Shown here one piece after another: positions 1 through 7,598 of a stretch of DNA of 32,759 nucleotides. A program made the translations under genes and the position numbers. This DNA comes from Ruminococcaceae bacterium UBA2854 (GTDB lineage Bacteria > Bacillota > Clostridia > Oscillospirales > Acutalibacteraceae). Position 1 is the first letter of the stretch, and each line of letters begins with the position of its first letter. Location of the stretch: the NCBI GenBank assembly GCA_002350765.1, contig DEFK01000007.1, positions 21,100-53,858 on the forward strand, written 5' to 3'. The notes under the pieces are model-generated. The model was not told the origin of the DNA. It saw only the letters and a program-made list of their open reading frames with translations, and searched no databases.

Positions 1-982
1 TGCGCCCTTCGTGAGTGCGCTTGTAGTGGTAGGCAATCTTGTGTTCGTCCATCAGACGGTTGACATTGACATTCAGCTTTTGTGTGATAGCGTTCGGCTT
101 GATGTCAACGGCAAGATACTCGCACAGCTCCGTCGGTGTACCGCACCATTGCGGATTATCGGCGGTCACCCTTTCGGCAATCCTCTCGAGCAACGGCTCC
201 GGCGGCGCTTTCCAAAGCTCGGTTTCGATTTTGTCAAGTTCCCACACCAGTGTTTCCGTATTCTTCTTCAAGTACACACGCTGGTCTTGCTGATCCCTGC
301 CAGATACCTCAAGTGTGGCGTTGTTGCTCGTGCGCTTATCTTTGGAAAGGATAAATGCACCATCCGCAGCACCAAGCAAGCCGTTAGTACCTGAAATCAT
401 ATCAAACTTATCGTCAGATGTTTGTTTGCGTGTATGATGAACAATCAACATACAGATATTATGCCTATCCGTAAAGTTCTTTAGCTTCGTGATAATCTGA
501 TAGTCGTTAGCATAGCTGTAATTCTCACCGCCTACCTCTCTGACCTTCTGCAAAGTGTCTATAATAACAAGAGAAGTATCAGGGTATTTTTGCAGAAAAC
601 CATCAAGTTGTTCATTCAAGCCCTTACCAAGCTGATGTGCTGTTACCGAAAAGAAAAGATTTTCGTTCTCTGATGTTCCGAACATTCGATAAATGCGTTT
701 CTGCAATCTCGGATAATCATCCTCCAAAGCGAGATACAGCACCTTACCTTTCCGCACGTCAAAACCCCATAGCTTTGTACCTGTGCTGATGTGATAGGCA
801 ATTTGCGCCATTAAAAAACTCTTGCCGATTTTTGGTGCACCAACAAAAAGGTAAGTATCACGGTAGAGCAAACCGTCTATAATCGGCGGCTTGCTCTTGT
901 AACTACTGTCAAACAACTCAGTCATTGAGACCGTATGTAAGTATGATTCATCAAAAACACAAAGATCATATTTATTGTCCAT
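1..982 (-). CDS. RepA-like AAA ATPase of a mobile element (partial, 3' end outside window)
   Basis: The minus-strand frame is open from an ATG at 982 to the window edge, giving about 327 residues without a stop. I translated it by hand. A Walker A motif GAPKIGKS lies near residues 48-55, a Walker B-like stretch LVIIDT near 138-143, and an HHTRK motif near 182-186. This pattern fits the RepA/AAA_25 branch of RecA-fold helicases that plasmids, phages and integrative elements encode for their own replication. The ribosome site GGGAGG lies a few bases before the ATG. It is the second gene of a minus-strand pair, 19 bp after the small gene that precedes it, and is presumably driven by the promoter at 1281-1309. 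The function is inferred from the motifs; the C-terminus is not visible. Confidence 0.8.
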   Translation of the reverse strand, partial: MDNKYDLCVFDESYLHTVSMTELFDSSYKSKPPIIDGLLYRDTYLFVGAPKIGKSFLMAQIAYHISTGTKLWGFDVRKGKVLYLALEDDYPRLQKRIYRMFGTSENENLFFSVTAHQLGKGLNEQLDGFLQKYPDTSLVIIDTLQKVREVGGENYSYANDYQIITKLKNFTDRHNICMLIVHHTRKQTSDDKFDMISGTNGLLGAADGAFILSKDKRTSNNATLEVSGRDQQDQRVYLKKNTETLVWELDKIETELWKAPPEPLLERIAERVTADNPQWCGTPTELCEYLAVDIKPNAITQKLNVNVNRLMDEHKIAYHYKRTHEGR

Positions 983-1001
983 TGTTTTTCCCTCCCATTT
1001 T

Positions 1002-1235
1002 TCAACCATCTTCATCTCTAAAATAGCCTGTTTCTTCCCAAACCTTTTTGTCCGGGCAGTAATAGTTATATTCGCTGGACTTTTCAATCTTCATAGCGTA
1101 TCCGAATTTTAATAATCCCTGCTGTAAGCCTACACGGACATACTGAGCATCTTTTCCGATGGCTCTGGCAATTTCAGTAACAGGAACATTTCGACCTGTA
1201 AACTTCGGACAATCTATATAAACCTTTCTCTCCAT
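1002..1235 (-). CDS. Small HTH-like DNA-binding protein of the mobile element
   Basis: This 77-aa protein has a segment (about residues 15-42) reading like a helix-turn-helix or MerR/excisionase-like fold, including VTEIARAIGKDAQYVRVGLQ. Proteins of this size and place, opposite an XRE repressor and before a RepA-like ATPase, are common in Firmicutes integrative elements and are often called excisionase-like or hypothetical. A strong site GGAGGTGA precedes the ATG. It is the first gene of the minus-strand operon. It could be an excisionase or a replication accessory factor; the sequence does not decide this. Confidence 0.65.
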   Translation of the reverse strand: MERKVYIDCPKFTGRNVPVTEIARAIGKDAQYVRVGLQQGLLKFGYAMKIEKSSEYNYYCPDKKVWEETGYFRDEDG

Positions 1236-1261
1236 ATTATCACCTCCATTAGATTTTGCGA

Positions 1262-1365
1262 ATTTAAAGTTCGTATTTTTATTATATGCGTATTTATACG
1301 ACTTGTCAATACCAATTTTGAAATTTTATGTATTTAAATTTCGTAAACGCACTTGAATTTCGTCA
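1262..1365. promoter_or_regulatory. Repeated operator-like motifs between divergent promoters
   Basis: Three related 14-bp motifs lie in the divergent intergenic region: ATTTAAAGTTCGTA (1262-1275), ATTTAAATTTCGTA (1332-1345) and CTTGAATTTCGTCA (1352-1365). The last two start exactly 20 bp apart, about two helical turns. The first sits at the expected start point of the minus promoter and the third overlaps the -35 of the plus promoter. Binding by the XRE protein encoded alongside is an inference. Confidence 0.55.
1281..1309 (-). promoter_or_regulatory. Consensus sigma-A promoter for the mobile-element minus operon
   Basis: On the minus strand, TTGACA (1304-1309) is followed by a 17-bp spacer and TATAAT (1281-1286), a perfect match to consensus. 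The spacer holds the inverted repeat CGTAT-TT-ATACG (1289-1300), a likely repressor contact. The promoter points at the small HTH gene and the RepA-like ATPase. Confidence 0.85.
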
Positions 1366-1381
1366 ACGGTTATGATATAGT
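1353..1381 (+). promoter_or_regulatory. Promoter of the XRE repressor gene
   Basis: TTGAAT (1353-1358), a 17-bp spacer and TATAGT (1376-1381) with an extended TG two bases upstream of the -10. The -35 box lies inside one of the operator-like motifs, which suggests autoregulation. The ribosome site GAGGTGA follows, before the TTG start. Confidence 0.65.
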
Positions 1382-1401
1382 TAATAATGAGGTGATACAA
1401 T

Positions 1402-2013
1402 TTGAGTAATATACATGCCTTAATTGGCGAAAGAATATCAGATCAACGTAAGCGTTTAAAAATCAGTCAAACAGAACTGGCAGATCTTTTAGGCAAATCA
1501 CTTCGCACCGTGCAGAAGTATGAAAGCGGAGAAATAGATATGCCAATTTCTGTACTGGAGCAAATATCACAGATATTAAAAACGCCTATCAATTACTTGA
1601 TAGGCTATGATTCATCGCATATTAAATTGGAAACCCTTGCAGATGTTTACGCTTATCTTTTTGAATTGGATCGCAAAAAAGATTTGAGGTTTGAAATTGA
1701 CTTTACTAAAGGACCAGAAACAATCAGAAAGGTTTCTTTAACATTTGATGTTAAAGCGGCAGACTGCAATCCCAATTTTTATAATATGATGAACAAATTC
1801 AAAACGAATCGGGAGGGTTTGGAAACATACTGGATTGATTATGAAATGTATCGTGCTTGGGAAGAAAAGGAACTCTCCCACAATAGTCAATATTTCCTTT
1901 CCGATAAAGAATATGAAACATTGGATTATGCAACTAGGATGAAAAAATTTAACGAAATATATATGAGACGAGTAGAAGAGCAAAAGAAAAACAATGATGA
2001 TACTGAGCAATAA
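1402..2013 (+). CDS. XRE-family transcriptional repressor of the mobile element
   Basis: The 203-aa protein begins with a lambda-repressor-type helix-turn-helix (about residues 5-68). It contains the typical run ISQTELADLLGKSLRTVQKYE and ends the domain with PINYLIGYDS. The remainder is charged and unrecognised; no Ser-Lys LexA-type peptidase motif is evident. Translation starts at a TTG with GAGGTGA upstream. It is divergent from the small HTH/RepA operon and just before the integrase, the usual place for the master regulator of an integrative element or prophage. It probably represses the minus-strand promoter and its own. Confidence 0.88.
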   Translation: MSNIHALIGERISDQRKRLKISQTELADLLGKSLRTVQKYESGEIDMPISVLEQISQILKTPINYLIGYDSSHIKLETLADVYAYLFELDRKKDLRFEIDFTKGPETIRKVSLTFDVKAADCNPNFYNMMNKFKTNREGLETYWIDYEMYRAWEEKELSHNSQYFLSDKEYETLDYATRMKKFNEIYMRRVEEQKKNNDDTEQ

Positions 2014-2055
2014 GCTCTTATCATAAATATTACTAAAACAAGGAGGTTTTGGAGA

Positions 2056-3108
2056 GTGAGGTTGCCAAATGGTTACGGCGGCGTCACAAAGCTATCGGGT
2101 AGGCGTAGAAAACCCTATATGGTCAGAAAAACTATCGGCTGGCACATTGATGAAAAGACAGACAAAAAGGTTCAGGACTATGTGGTCATAGGCTATGCAG
2201 CCACCAAATCGGAGGCGCTGCAAATGCTGGCTGACTACAACAACAATCCCTTTGACGTATCTGCTTCCAAGATCACATTCAAGGAAGTGTATGAGCGCTG
2301 GTCTGCTGAGAAGTTTCCGACGGTATCGGAATCCAACGTAAAGGGCTATAAGGCTTCATATAAAGTCTGTGATCCGCTTTACGACAAGGTATTCAAGGAA
2401 ATCAAGCTTGCAGAGCTGCAAAACGTCGTGGACACCTGCGGAAAGAACTATCCCACACTGAGGAAGCTGAAAGTGCTTTTGAATCAGCTCTATGAATACG
2501 CAATGAAAAATGAGCTGTGCAATAAGGACTACTCCGAATATGTGGACATTGTAAAGCATAAAGACCGCAATCCGAACAAAAGGGATCGGGAAAAGTTCAC
2601 CAAAGCAGAAATCGACCGCTTATGGAAATCGTCGGACGACAAGTATTATCAGATCGTCCTTATGCTGATCTATTCGGGTGTGAGGATTTCTGAAATGCTG
2701 AATCTCAAGCGAGAGGACGTAAACCTGAACGAACAGTATTTTGATGTCAAGCTCAGTAAAACAGAAAACGGAATCAGACGAGTACCGATTGCCGACAAGG
2801 TACTGCCGTTCTTTACGAACTGGTACAACGACGGCGAAAGCGAATACTTGCTCCATACCGAAAACGGAAACAAGTTTGATTACCGCAATTACTACGATAG
2901 TTATTTTACGCCGCTAATGGTCAATCTGAATATGGATCATACGCCGCATTGCACAAGACACACTTGTATCTCAATGCTGGCGGAAGCACAGGTTGACCAA
3001 ACCACAATTAAAAAGATTGTTGGACACTCGGGCGCTATGACGATGACCGAAAGAGTGTACACACATTTAGACGTTGAGGTGCTAATCAATGCAATCAATA
3101 AGATTTAA
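2056..3108 (+). CDS. int: Tyrosine recombinase / integrase
   Basis: This 350-aa site-specific recombinase catalyses integration and excision of the element. The catalytic set is complete: R210 in YSGVRISEM, K235, H298xxR301 in HCTRH, H324 in GHSG and the nucleophile Y335 in ERVYTHLD. The N-terminal part (about 1-65) is basic and resembles an arm-type DNA-binding domain, and residues 70-165 match a SAM-like core-binding domain. The start is GTG at 2056, nine bases after AGGAGG. It follows the XRE gene by 42 bp and runs convergently towards the 3' end of rpsI, the likely attachment gene. It is full length with no sign of decay. Confidence 0.95.
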   Translation: MRLPNGYGGVTKLSGRRRKPYMVRKTIGWHIDEKTDKKVQDYVVIGYAATKSEALQMLADYNNNPFDVSASKITFKEVYERWSAEKFPTVSESNVKGYKASYKVCDPLYDKVFKEIKLAELQNVVDTCGKNYPTLRKLKVLLNQLYEYAMKNELCNKDYSEYVDIVKHKDRNPNKRDREKFTKAEIDRLWKSSDDKYYQIVLMLIYSGVRISEMLNLKREDVNLNEQYFDVKLSKTENGIRRVPIADKVLPFFTNWYNDGESEYLLHTENGNKFDYRNYYDSYFTPLMVNLNMDHTPHCTRHTCISMLAEAQVDQTTIKKIVGHSGAMTMTERVYTHLDVEVLINAINKI

Positions 3109-3204
3109 GCAGCAACGTGACGTTGCATTCAATTCGAGAAGAAAGATAGATGTAACGGAAACGTCTTTAGCCCGACCGAAACATAGCGATTTTCGGGCAA
3201 AGCA

Positions 3205-3244
3205 AAAAGAGATGTCTTTCTGAACTTAGAAAAACATCTCTTTT
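3205..3244. terminator. Terminator after the integrase, probably bidirectional
   Basis: An 11-bp inverted repeat AAAAGAGATGT / ACATCTCTTTT (3205-3215 and 3234-3244) gives a hairpin with A and T runs on both sides, so it can stop transcription from int and from rpsI. A smaller hairpin CCGAAA/TTTCGG (3176-3196) lies just upstream. Confidence 0.75.
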
Positions 3245-3270
3245 GATTGCTTATTTAGGTTGAGAACTGT

Positions 3271-3302
3271 TGTTACTTATGTGTTACTTGCTTGTTGCTT
3301 AT
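3271..3302 (+). repeat. Three tandem 11-bp repeats, candidate integrase arm-type sites
   Basis: TGTTACTTAT (3271), TGTTACTTGC (3282) and TGTTGCTTAT (3293) repeat with an 11-bp period, about one helical turn. They lie between int and the presumed attachment core at the end of rpsI. That spacing and position match arm-type integrase binding sites of lambda- and Tn916-like recombinases. The assignment is inference. Confidence 0.5.
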
Positions 3303-3390
3303 CTAACACATTTAAGCACATCTCAAACCGTCTGAATACTCCAAAAACCCTGTAAACAGTAGCCTTGAAGCGTGCTGAGAAGCACAAAGA

Positions 3391-3410
3391 TTATCTCTTT
3401 GAGAACTGAG
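3391..3410 (-). other. Candidate attachment-site core at the 3' end of rpsI
   Basis: The last codons of rpsI lie here, at the junction with the integrase-bearing element. The 10-mer TTGAGAACTG at 3399-3408 recurs at 3260-3269 on the element side. Elements that use the 3' end of a ribosomal protein gene usually restore its last codons. The distal end of the element is outside the window, so the core cannot be defined. Confidence 0.4.
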
Positions 3411-3792
3411 GCGCGCGACGGGCTCCTTTGAGACCGTATTTCTTTCTTTCCTTCATTCTCGGGTCACGAGTGAGGAAGCCTGCCTTCTTAAGGGCGGGAC
3501 GAAGAGCCTCGCTGTCGTACTGGAGAAGCGCGCGGGAAATACCGTGGCGGATAGCGCCCGCCTGGCCTGTAACACCGCCGCCGTTTACACGACATACTAC
3601 GTCAAACTTCTCGCCTGTTTCTGTAAGCTCGAGAGGCTGACGAACGATGAGCTTTAATGTCTCAAGACCGAAATAATCGTCGATATCTCTGTCGTTGATA
3701 GTAACTTTACCTGTACCCTGATAAAGTCTTACACGTGCTACGGAAGATTTTCTTCTTCCTGTACCGTAAAAATAAGGTGTCTTATCGTACAT
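3391..3792 (-). CDS. rpsI: 30S ribosomal protein S9
   Basis: The 133-aa protein matches full-length bacterial S9: YGTGRRKSSVARVRL near the start, the RVNGGGVTGQAGAIRHGISRAL core and the conserved basic tail ending in QFSKR. The C-terminal SKR tail reaches the P-site tRNA in the 30S subunit. It is cotranscribed with rplM, 17 bp downstream of it, with AAGGAGG before the ATG. Its 3' end abuts the mobile element, and the tail is intact, so any integration event left the coding sequence functional. No U-rich terminator follows directly; the nearest is at 3205-3244. Confidence 0.98.
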   Translation of the reverse strand: MYDKTPYFYGTGRRKSSVARVRLYQGTGKVTINDRDIDDYFGLETLKLIVRQPLELTETGEKFDVVCRVNGGGVTGQAGAIRHGISRALLQYDSEALRPALKKAGFLTRDPRMKERKKYGLKGARRAPQFSKR

Positions 3793-3809
3793 AATTCTCT
3801 GCCTCCTTC

Positions 3810-4238
3810 TTATGCTTCTACAGCCTCAGGCTTCTGAGCCTGGTGGTTGTGTTCAGCGCCCTCGAAGAGACGAAGTCTCAGAAAAGCGCTTCTGCCGATA
3901 GTATTTGACGGAAGCATACCCTTAACGGCGAGCTCCATAGCCTTTGTGGGACGAGTTGCCATAAGTGTATCGTAACGTGTTTCCTTAAGGTGTCCGATAT
4001 AACCTGTGTGACGCTGCCACTTCTTCTGAGTGAGCTTGTTACCTGTTAAAACGGCGTCCTTACAATTGATGATAATTACGTGATCTCCACAGTCTACGTG
4101 GGGAGTAAATACAGGCTTATGCTTACCTCTTAAAAGAGTAGCTGCCTGTGCAGCGACACGACCGAGCGGCTTGCCCGCTGCGTCGATTACGAACCATTTG
4201 CGTTCGATTTCGCTCTTTTTTGCCATATAAGTTGACAT
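3810..4238 (-). CDS. rplM: 50S ribosomal protein L13
   Basis: The 142-aa protein has the L13 landmarks: KWFVIDAAGKPLGRVAA near the start, LRGKHKP, the HVDCGD segment, the YRHTGYIGHLKE-like stretch (here QRHTGYIGHLKE) and AVKGMLPSNTIGR. L13 is an early-assembly protein of the 50S subunit that binds domain VI of 23S rRNA. It heads the usual rplM-rpsI pair. The start ATG at 4238 is set by AGGAGG seven bases upstream. The 5' leader from the consensus promoter is only about 35 nt, too short for an L13 leader regulatory RNA. Confidence 0.98.
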   Translation of the reverse strand: MSTYMAKKSEIERKWFVIDAAGKPLGRVAAQAATLLRGKHKPVFTPHVDCGDHVIIINCKDAVLTGNKLTQKKWQRHTGYIGHLKETRYDTLMATRPTKAMELAVKGMLPSNTIGRSAFLRLRLFEGAEHNHQAQKPEAVEA

Positions 4239-4278
4239 AGCGTTTCCTCCTAGTCTTTTACTTTTTTAGTGCTTGACT

Positions 4279-4307
4279 ATTATAACAACCAAAACCCGCG
4301 TTGTCAA
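4279..4307 (-). promoter_or_regulatory. Consensus promoter of rplM-rpsI
   Basis: On the minus strand, TTGACA (4302-4307), a 17-bp spacer and TATAAT (4279-4284) match the consensus fully. A strong constitutive promoter suits a ribosomal protein operon. Transcription would start near 4272. Confidence 0.88.
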
Positions 4308-4432
4308 TAGTTTTTCGCAAGTTTTTTAATTTAGAAAACACAATCTCTTAAATACGGCGTTTTGCTCGTTTATACTCGTTTTTACTGATTTGCGATTTTT
4401 AATTTTTTCTTCAGAAAATCTTAGATTATATA

Positions 4433-4461
4433 TAGACTTTTCGGCTTTCGGCTGATATAAT
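4433..4461 (+). promoter_or_regulatory. Extended -10 promoter of the glucokinase gene
   Basis: TATAAT at 4456-4461 is preceded by TGA, an extended -10. A weak -35, TAGACT, lies at 4433-4438 with a 17-bp spacer. The ribosome site AAAGGAGG follows at 4487-4494. Confidence 0.65.
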
Positions 4462-4501
4462 AGATATGGTATACTTATTATATATAAAGGAGGCTCTTCC
4501 A

Positions 4502-5470
4502 ATGGTAGAATACAGAGTGGGTATTGACCTCGGCGGCACAAATATCGTTGCGGGCGTTGTTCGTCATGACACAAGAAAATCTGAATACAGTATTATCGCG
4601 AAAGCAGAATGTAAGACGGCTATACCCCGTCCCGAAGCTGATGTATGCGACTCGATGGCGGATGTAGTTAAAAAAGCTGTTAAAAAGGCGAAGCTTACGA
4701 TGGACGATATCGCGTATATCGGAATCGGAGTTCCCGGAGCGGTTAACCCCGAATTGAGAATTGTAGAAACTTCTCCGAACCTTTTCTTTAAAAACTGGGA
4801 AGTCAGCAAGATGATGGAGGAACGTCTCCATAAATACGTAAAAATTGAAAACGACGCTAACGCGGCGGCTCTCGGCGAGTTCCTCGCGGGCTCGGCAAAA
4901 GGCTGTAAAAACGCGGTTGCGATTACGCTCGGCACGGGTGTAGGCGGCGGAATTATTATCGACGGCAAAATCTACAGCGGATCCAACTTCGCAGGCGCGG
5001 AGCTCGGACATATGGTTATTGTTAAGGACGGTAAAAAATGCGGCTGCGGACGCCACGGATGCTGGGAAGCTTACGCTTCGGCTACGGCTCTTATCAACCA
5101 GACCAAAGAAGCTATCGTTAACGAGAAAGCGGAGTTCTCATATATGCTCGACGCGGTTGACGGCGATATGAATAATGTAACAGGCAAAACTCCGTGGGAC
5201 GCTATGCTCGCGGGCGACTCGACAGGCAAGGAAGTTATCGACAATTACGTAAGCTACCTCGCTTGCGGTATCGTTAATGTTATTAACATCTTCCAGCCCG
5301 ACGTACTCTGCATAGGCGGCGGAGTCAGCAAACAGGGCGACAACCTCTTAAATCCCGTAAGAGCGATTGTTGAGGCTGAAAGAATTACTAAATATAACGA
5401 TAAGCAGACTATAATCTGCGCGGCTACTCTCGGCAACGACGCGGGTATTATCGGCGCGGCATGCCTCTAA
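4502..5470 (+). CDS. glcK: ROK-family glucokinase
   Basis: The 322-aa protein phosphorylates glucose (or a close sugar) with ATP in the cytoplasm. It has the N-terminal phosphate-binding loop GIDLGGTN (7-14), the ENDAN catalytic Asp (D118), LGTGVGGG (143-150) and the ROK zinc site with ELGH (H170) and CGCGxxGC (C180, C182, C187). The start is ATG 4502, seven bases after AAAGGAGG; an upstream in-frame ATG at 4466 would put that ribosome site inside the gene. It is monocistronic, with its own promoter and a strong terminator. The ROK family includes other hexose and N-acetylhexosamine kinases and XylR-type repressors, but no HTH is present here. Confidence 0.92.
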   Translation: MVEYRVGIDLGGTNIVAGVVRHDTRKSEYSIIAKAECKTAIPRPEADVCDSMADVVKKAVKKAKLTMDDIAYIGIGVPGAVNPELRIVETSPNLFFKNWEVSKMMEERLHKYVKIENDANAAALGEFLAGSAKGCKNAVAITLGTGVGGGIIIDGKIYSGSNFAGAELGHMVIVKDGKKCGCGRHGCWEAYASATALINQTKEAIVNEKAEFSYMLDAVDGDMNNVTGKTPWDAMLAGDSTGKEVIDNYVSYLACGIVNVINIFQPDVLCIGGGVSKQGDNLLNPVRAIVEAERITKYNDKQTIICAATLGNDAGIIGAACL

Positions 5471-5503
5471 GGATTAGAGTTAAGAGGTAAAATTCAAATA
5501 TTT

Positions 5504-5538
5504 AATGCGGAATGTTCAGCGAACATTCCGCATTTTTC
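5504..5538 (+). terminator. Terminator of the glucokinase gene
   Basis: A 14-bp perfect stem AATGCGGAATGTTC / GAACATTCCGCATT with a 3-nt loop is followed by a T run. Confidence 0.9.
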
Positions 5539-5543
5539 TTTAC

Positions 5544-5571
5544 AAAAACGAACGCTCCCAGCTGGGAGCGT
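5544..5571 (-). terminator. Terminator of the ABC ATPase gene
   Basis: The 20-bp palindrome at 5552-5571 (ACGCTCCC AGCT GGGAGCGT) is followed on the minus strand by a U run (5544-5548). It ends transcription of the msmX-like gene. Confidence 0.8.
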
Positions 5572-5629
5572 ACGTTTAAAAGGATTGATTTCCAATATCA
5601 AATTTTCAAGTTTGACTTGAGTATAATTC

Positions 5630-6739
5630 TTAGTTAGTGATAGTCTGCTCTGTTTCCTTATCGAATACGTGAATCTTTCTAAGGTCAAAAGCAACCTTGA
5701 TGTTATCGCCCGGCTTAGCCTTCGAAGCGGGGTCAACTCTTGCGGTTACAGGAGTACCGTTGATATTGAGATAGAGATAAATCTCAGCGCCCATAAGCTC
5801 GGTAACGTCAACGTTAGCGGTAATAACTGTATCAGCGTCAACCTTCTCGAGGAATTCGGGTTCGTCGTGAACGTGCTCGGGACGGATTCCGAGAACAACG
5901 TCTTTGCCTATATAGCCCTCTAAAGCGTTTGCCTTTTCAGCGGGAACAGGAATCTCGTACTTATCGAACTTAAGAGCAACGCCCTTAGCGCCCTTGGAAA
6001 CTGTAGCGTCGATAAAGTTCATCTGAGGTGAACCGATAAATCCTGCTACGAATTCGTTACAAGGCTTATCATAAAGATTCTGAGGAGTATCAACCTGCTG
6101 GATGAAACCATCTTTCATAACAACGATACGAGTACCCATTGTCATAGCCTCAGTCTGGTCATGAGTTACATAGATAAATGTTGTACCGAGTCTCTGGTAG
6201 AGCTTAGATATCTCTGTACGCATCTGGGCACGGAGCTTAGCGTCAAGGTTCGAGAGAGGCTCGTCAAGTAAGAATACCTTAGGATCACGAACGATAGCAC
6301 GGCCTAAAGCAACACGCTGTCTCTGTCCGCCCGAGAGAGCCTTCGGCTTTCTGTCGAGATACTGCTCAATACCGAGGATACGAGCCGCTTCTTCAACGCG
6401 GGTCTTAATTTCTTCCTTAGGCATCTTTCTGAGCTTAAGTCCGAACGCCATATTGTCATATACAGACATATGAGGATAGAGCGCGTAGTTCTGGAATACC
6501 ATCGCGATATCTCTGTCCTTAGGTGTAACGTCATTACAAAGCTTGTCGCCGATATAAAGCTCGCCCTTGGAGATATCCTCAAGACCGGCGATCATACGAA
6601 GCGTTGTAGATTTACCACAACCCGAAGGGCCAACTAAGATGATAAACTCTTTATCATCAATTTCAAGGTTAAAATCAGAAACAGCAGTAACATCGCCGTC
6701 ATAGATTTTATACACATGTCTTAAACTTACATTTGCCAT
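5630..6739 (-). CDS. msmX: MsmX/UgpC-type sugar ABC transporter ATPase
   Basis: The 369-aa cytoplasmic ATPase energises carbohydrate importers (CUT1 type). Visible motifs are Walker A GPSGCGKS (37-44), Q83, signature LSGGQ (135-139), Walker B FLLDE (156-160) and H193. The C-terminal regulatory OB-like domain (about 240-360) has the typical IRPEH motif. Its length equals that of MsmX and MalK. No permease or binding-protein gene lies nearby, as is usual for MsmX, which serves several sugar transporters encoded elsewhere. It stands alone between its terminator and a 151-bp upstream gap. A MalK- or glycerol-phosphate-specific role cannot be excluded. Confidence 0.93.
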   Translation of the reverse strand: MANVSLRHVYKIYDGDVTAVSDFNLEIDDKEFIILVGPSGCGKSTTLRMIAGLEDISKGELYIGDKLCNDVTPKDRDIAMVFQNYALYPHMSVYDNMAFGLKLRKMPKEEIKTRVEEAARILGIEQYLDRKPKALSGGQRQRVALGRAIVRDPKVFLLDEPLSNLDAKLRAQMRTEISKLYQRLGTTFIYVTHDQTEAMTMGTRIVVMKDGFIQQVDTPQNLYDKPCNEFVAGFIGSPQMNFIDATVSKGAKGVALKFDKYEIPVPAEKANALEGYIGKDVVLGIRPEHVHDEPEFLEKVDADTVITANVDVTELMGAEIYLYLNINGTPVTARVDPASKAKPGDNIKVAFDLRKIHVFDKETEQTITN

Positions 6740-6890
6740 ACATTATTCCTCCAATGTTAATGAAATAATTTTTCAACATATATATTCTAACACTAATATC
6801 TATAATTTACCATTTGTAAAATAACCAAAGTTTTGAGCTTGTTTTTATATAAAACGGGTACGATGTCAAAACCGATAAGCAATTTTTGTG

Positions 6891-7598
6891 CTATTTGCCG
6901 ATAAAAATTACAGATTTTTCAGTTTTTGTCATTTCTCGGGCATTTCCTCTGTGTAAATTGCCATCTAGCTCCAAACCGCCCATTTTTACCCTTTTCAGGT
7001 ATAAAACCTTTAAATTCTGCGTTAAAAACATTTTTTTGACCTGGTGAAATTTACCCTCGCAAATCTCTACATACGCCTTACGCTTGTCCGCGATTTCGAG
7101 TTTCGCGGGGAGAAATTCGGTTCCGTCCTTTAGCTTTATACCGTTTTTGAAGTTTTTTATCATATCCTCGCTAAGGTCGCCGTCAAGCTCAACGTAGTAT
7201 CTTTTATATATATGGTTTTTCGGAGAAAGGAGCTTGTGCGCGAACTCGCCGTCGTCGCTGATAATAAGAAGTCCCTCGGTATCCTTATCGAGCCTGCCTA
7301 CGGGAAAGAGCCCTTTACGCTTTAGCTCATCGGGTAAAAGGTCTAAAACGGTCTTTTGGGAGCTGTCCTCGGTAGCCGAGAGCACACCCGCGGGCTTATT
7401 CATCATAATATAGATATGCTTTTTAAAGTCGAGAGCTTGTCCGTTTACCTTTATTTCACAGTTTTCGGGGTCGATTTTAAACTCTGGCTTAACAATAACC
7501 GCTCCGTCAACAACGACCGCTTTCTTTTTTATAAGCTTTTGCACCTCGCGGCGGGAGCCTATTCCCTGCGAAACGAGGATTTTATCCAGTCTTTCCAT
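6891..7598 (-). CDS. rsuA: RsuA-family 16S rRNA pseudouridine synthase
   Basis: The 235-aa enzyme isomerises a uridine in rRNA, probably U516 of 16S by family. It has an N-terminal S4 RNA-binding domain (1-48, starting MERLDKILVSQG), then the catalytic domain with the signature GRLDKDTEGL, in which D104 is the expected nucleophile, and KRYYVELDG and KFHQVKKMF later. I place the start at ATG 7598, behind AGGTGA. A longer frame to 7652 would add 18 residues without S4 character and lie inside the preceding gene. It overlaps that gene by 17 bp, suggesting coupling. RluB/RluE/RluF relatives have the same layout, so the target base is uncertain. Confidence 0.9.
   Translation of the reverse strand: MERLDKILVSQGIGSRREVQKLIKKKAVVVDGAVIVKPEFKIDPENCEIKVNGQALDFKKHIYIMMNKPAGVLSATEDSSQKTVLDLLPDELKRKGLFPVGRLDKDTEGLLIISDDGEFAHKLLSPKNHIYKRYYVELDGDLSEDMIKNFKNGIKLKDGTEFLPAKLEIADKRKAYVEICEGKFHQVKKMFLTQNLKVLYLKRVKMGGLELDGNLHRGNAREMTKTEKSVIFIGK

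Noticed and set aside
3391..3792. rpsI disrupted by the mobile element
   Set aside because: The S9 protein is complete to its conserved SKR tail.
4239..4278. L13 leader regulatory RNA upstream of rplM
   Set aside because: The consensus promoter leaves only about 35 nt of leader, too short for the known structure.
4478..5056. 192-aa minus-strand frame inside the glucokinase gene
   Set aside because: It lies opposite a clearly conserved ROK gene and has no family character of its own.
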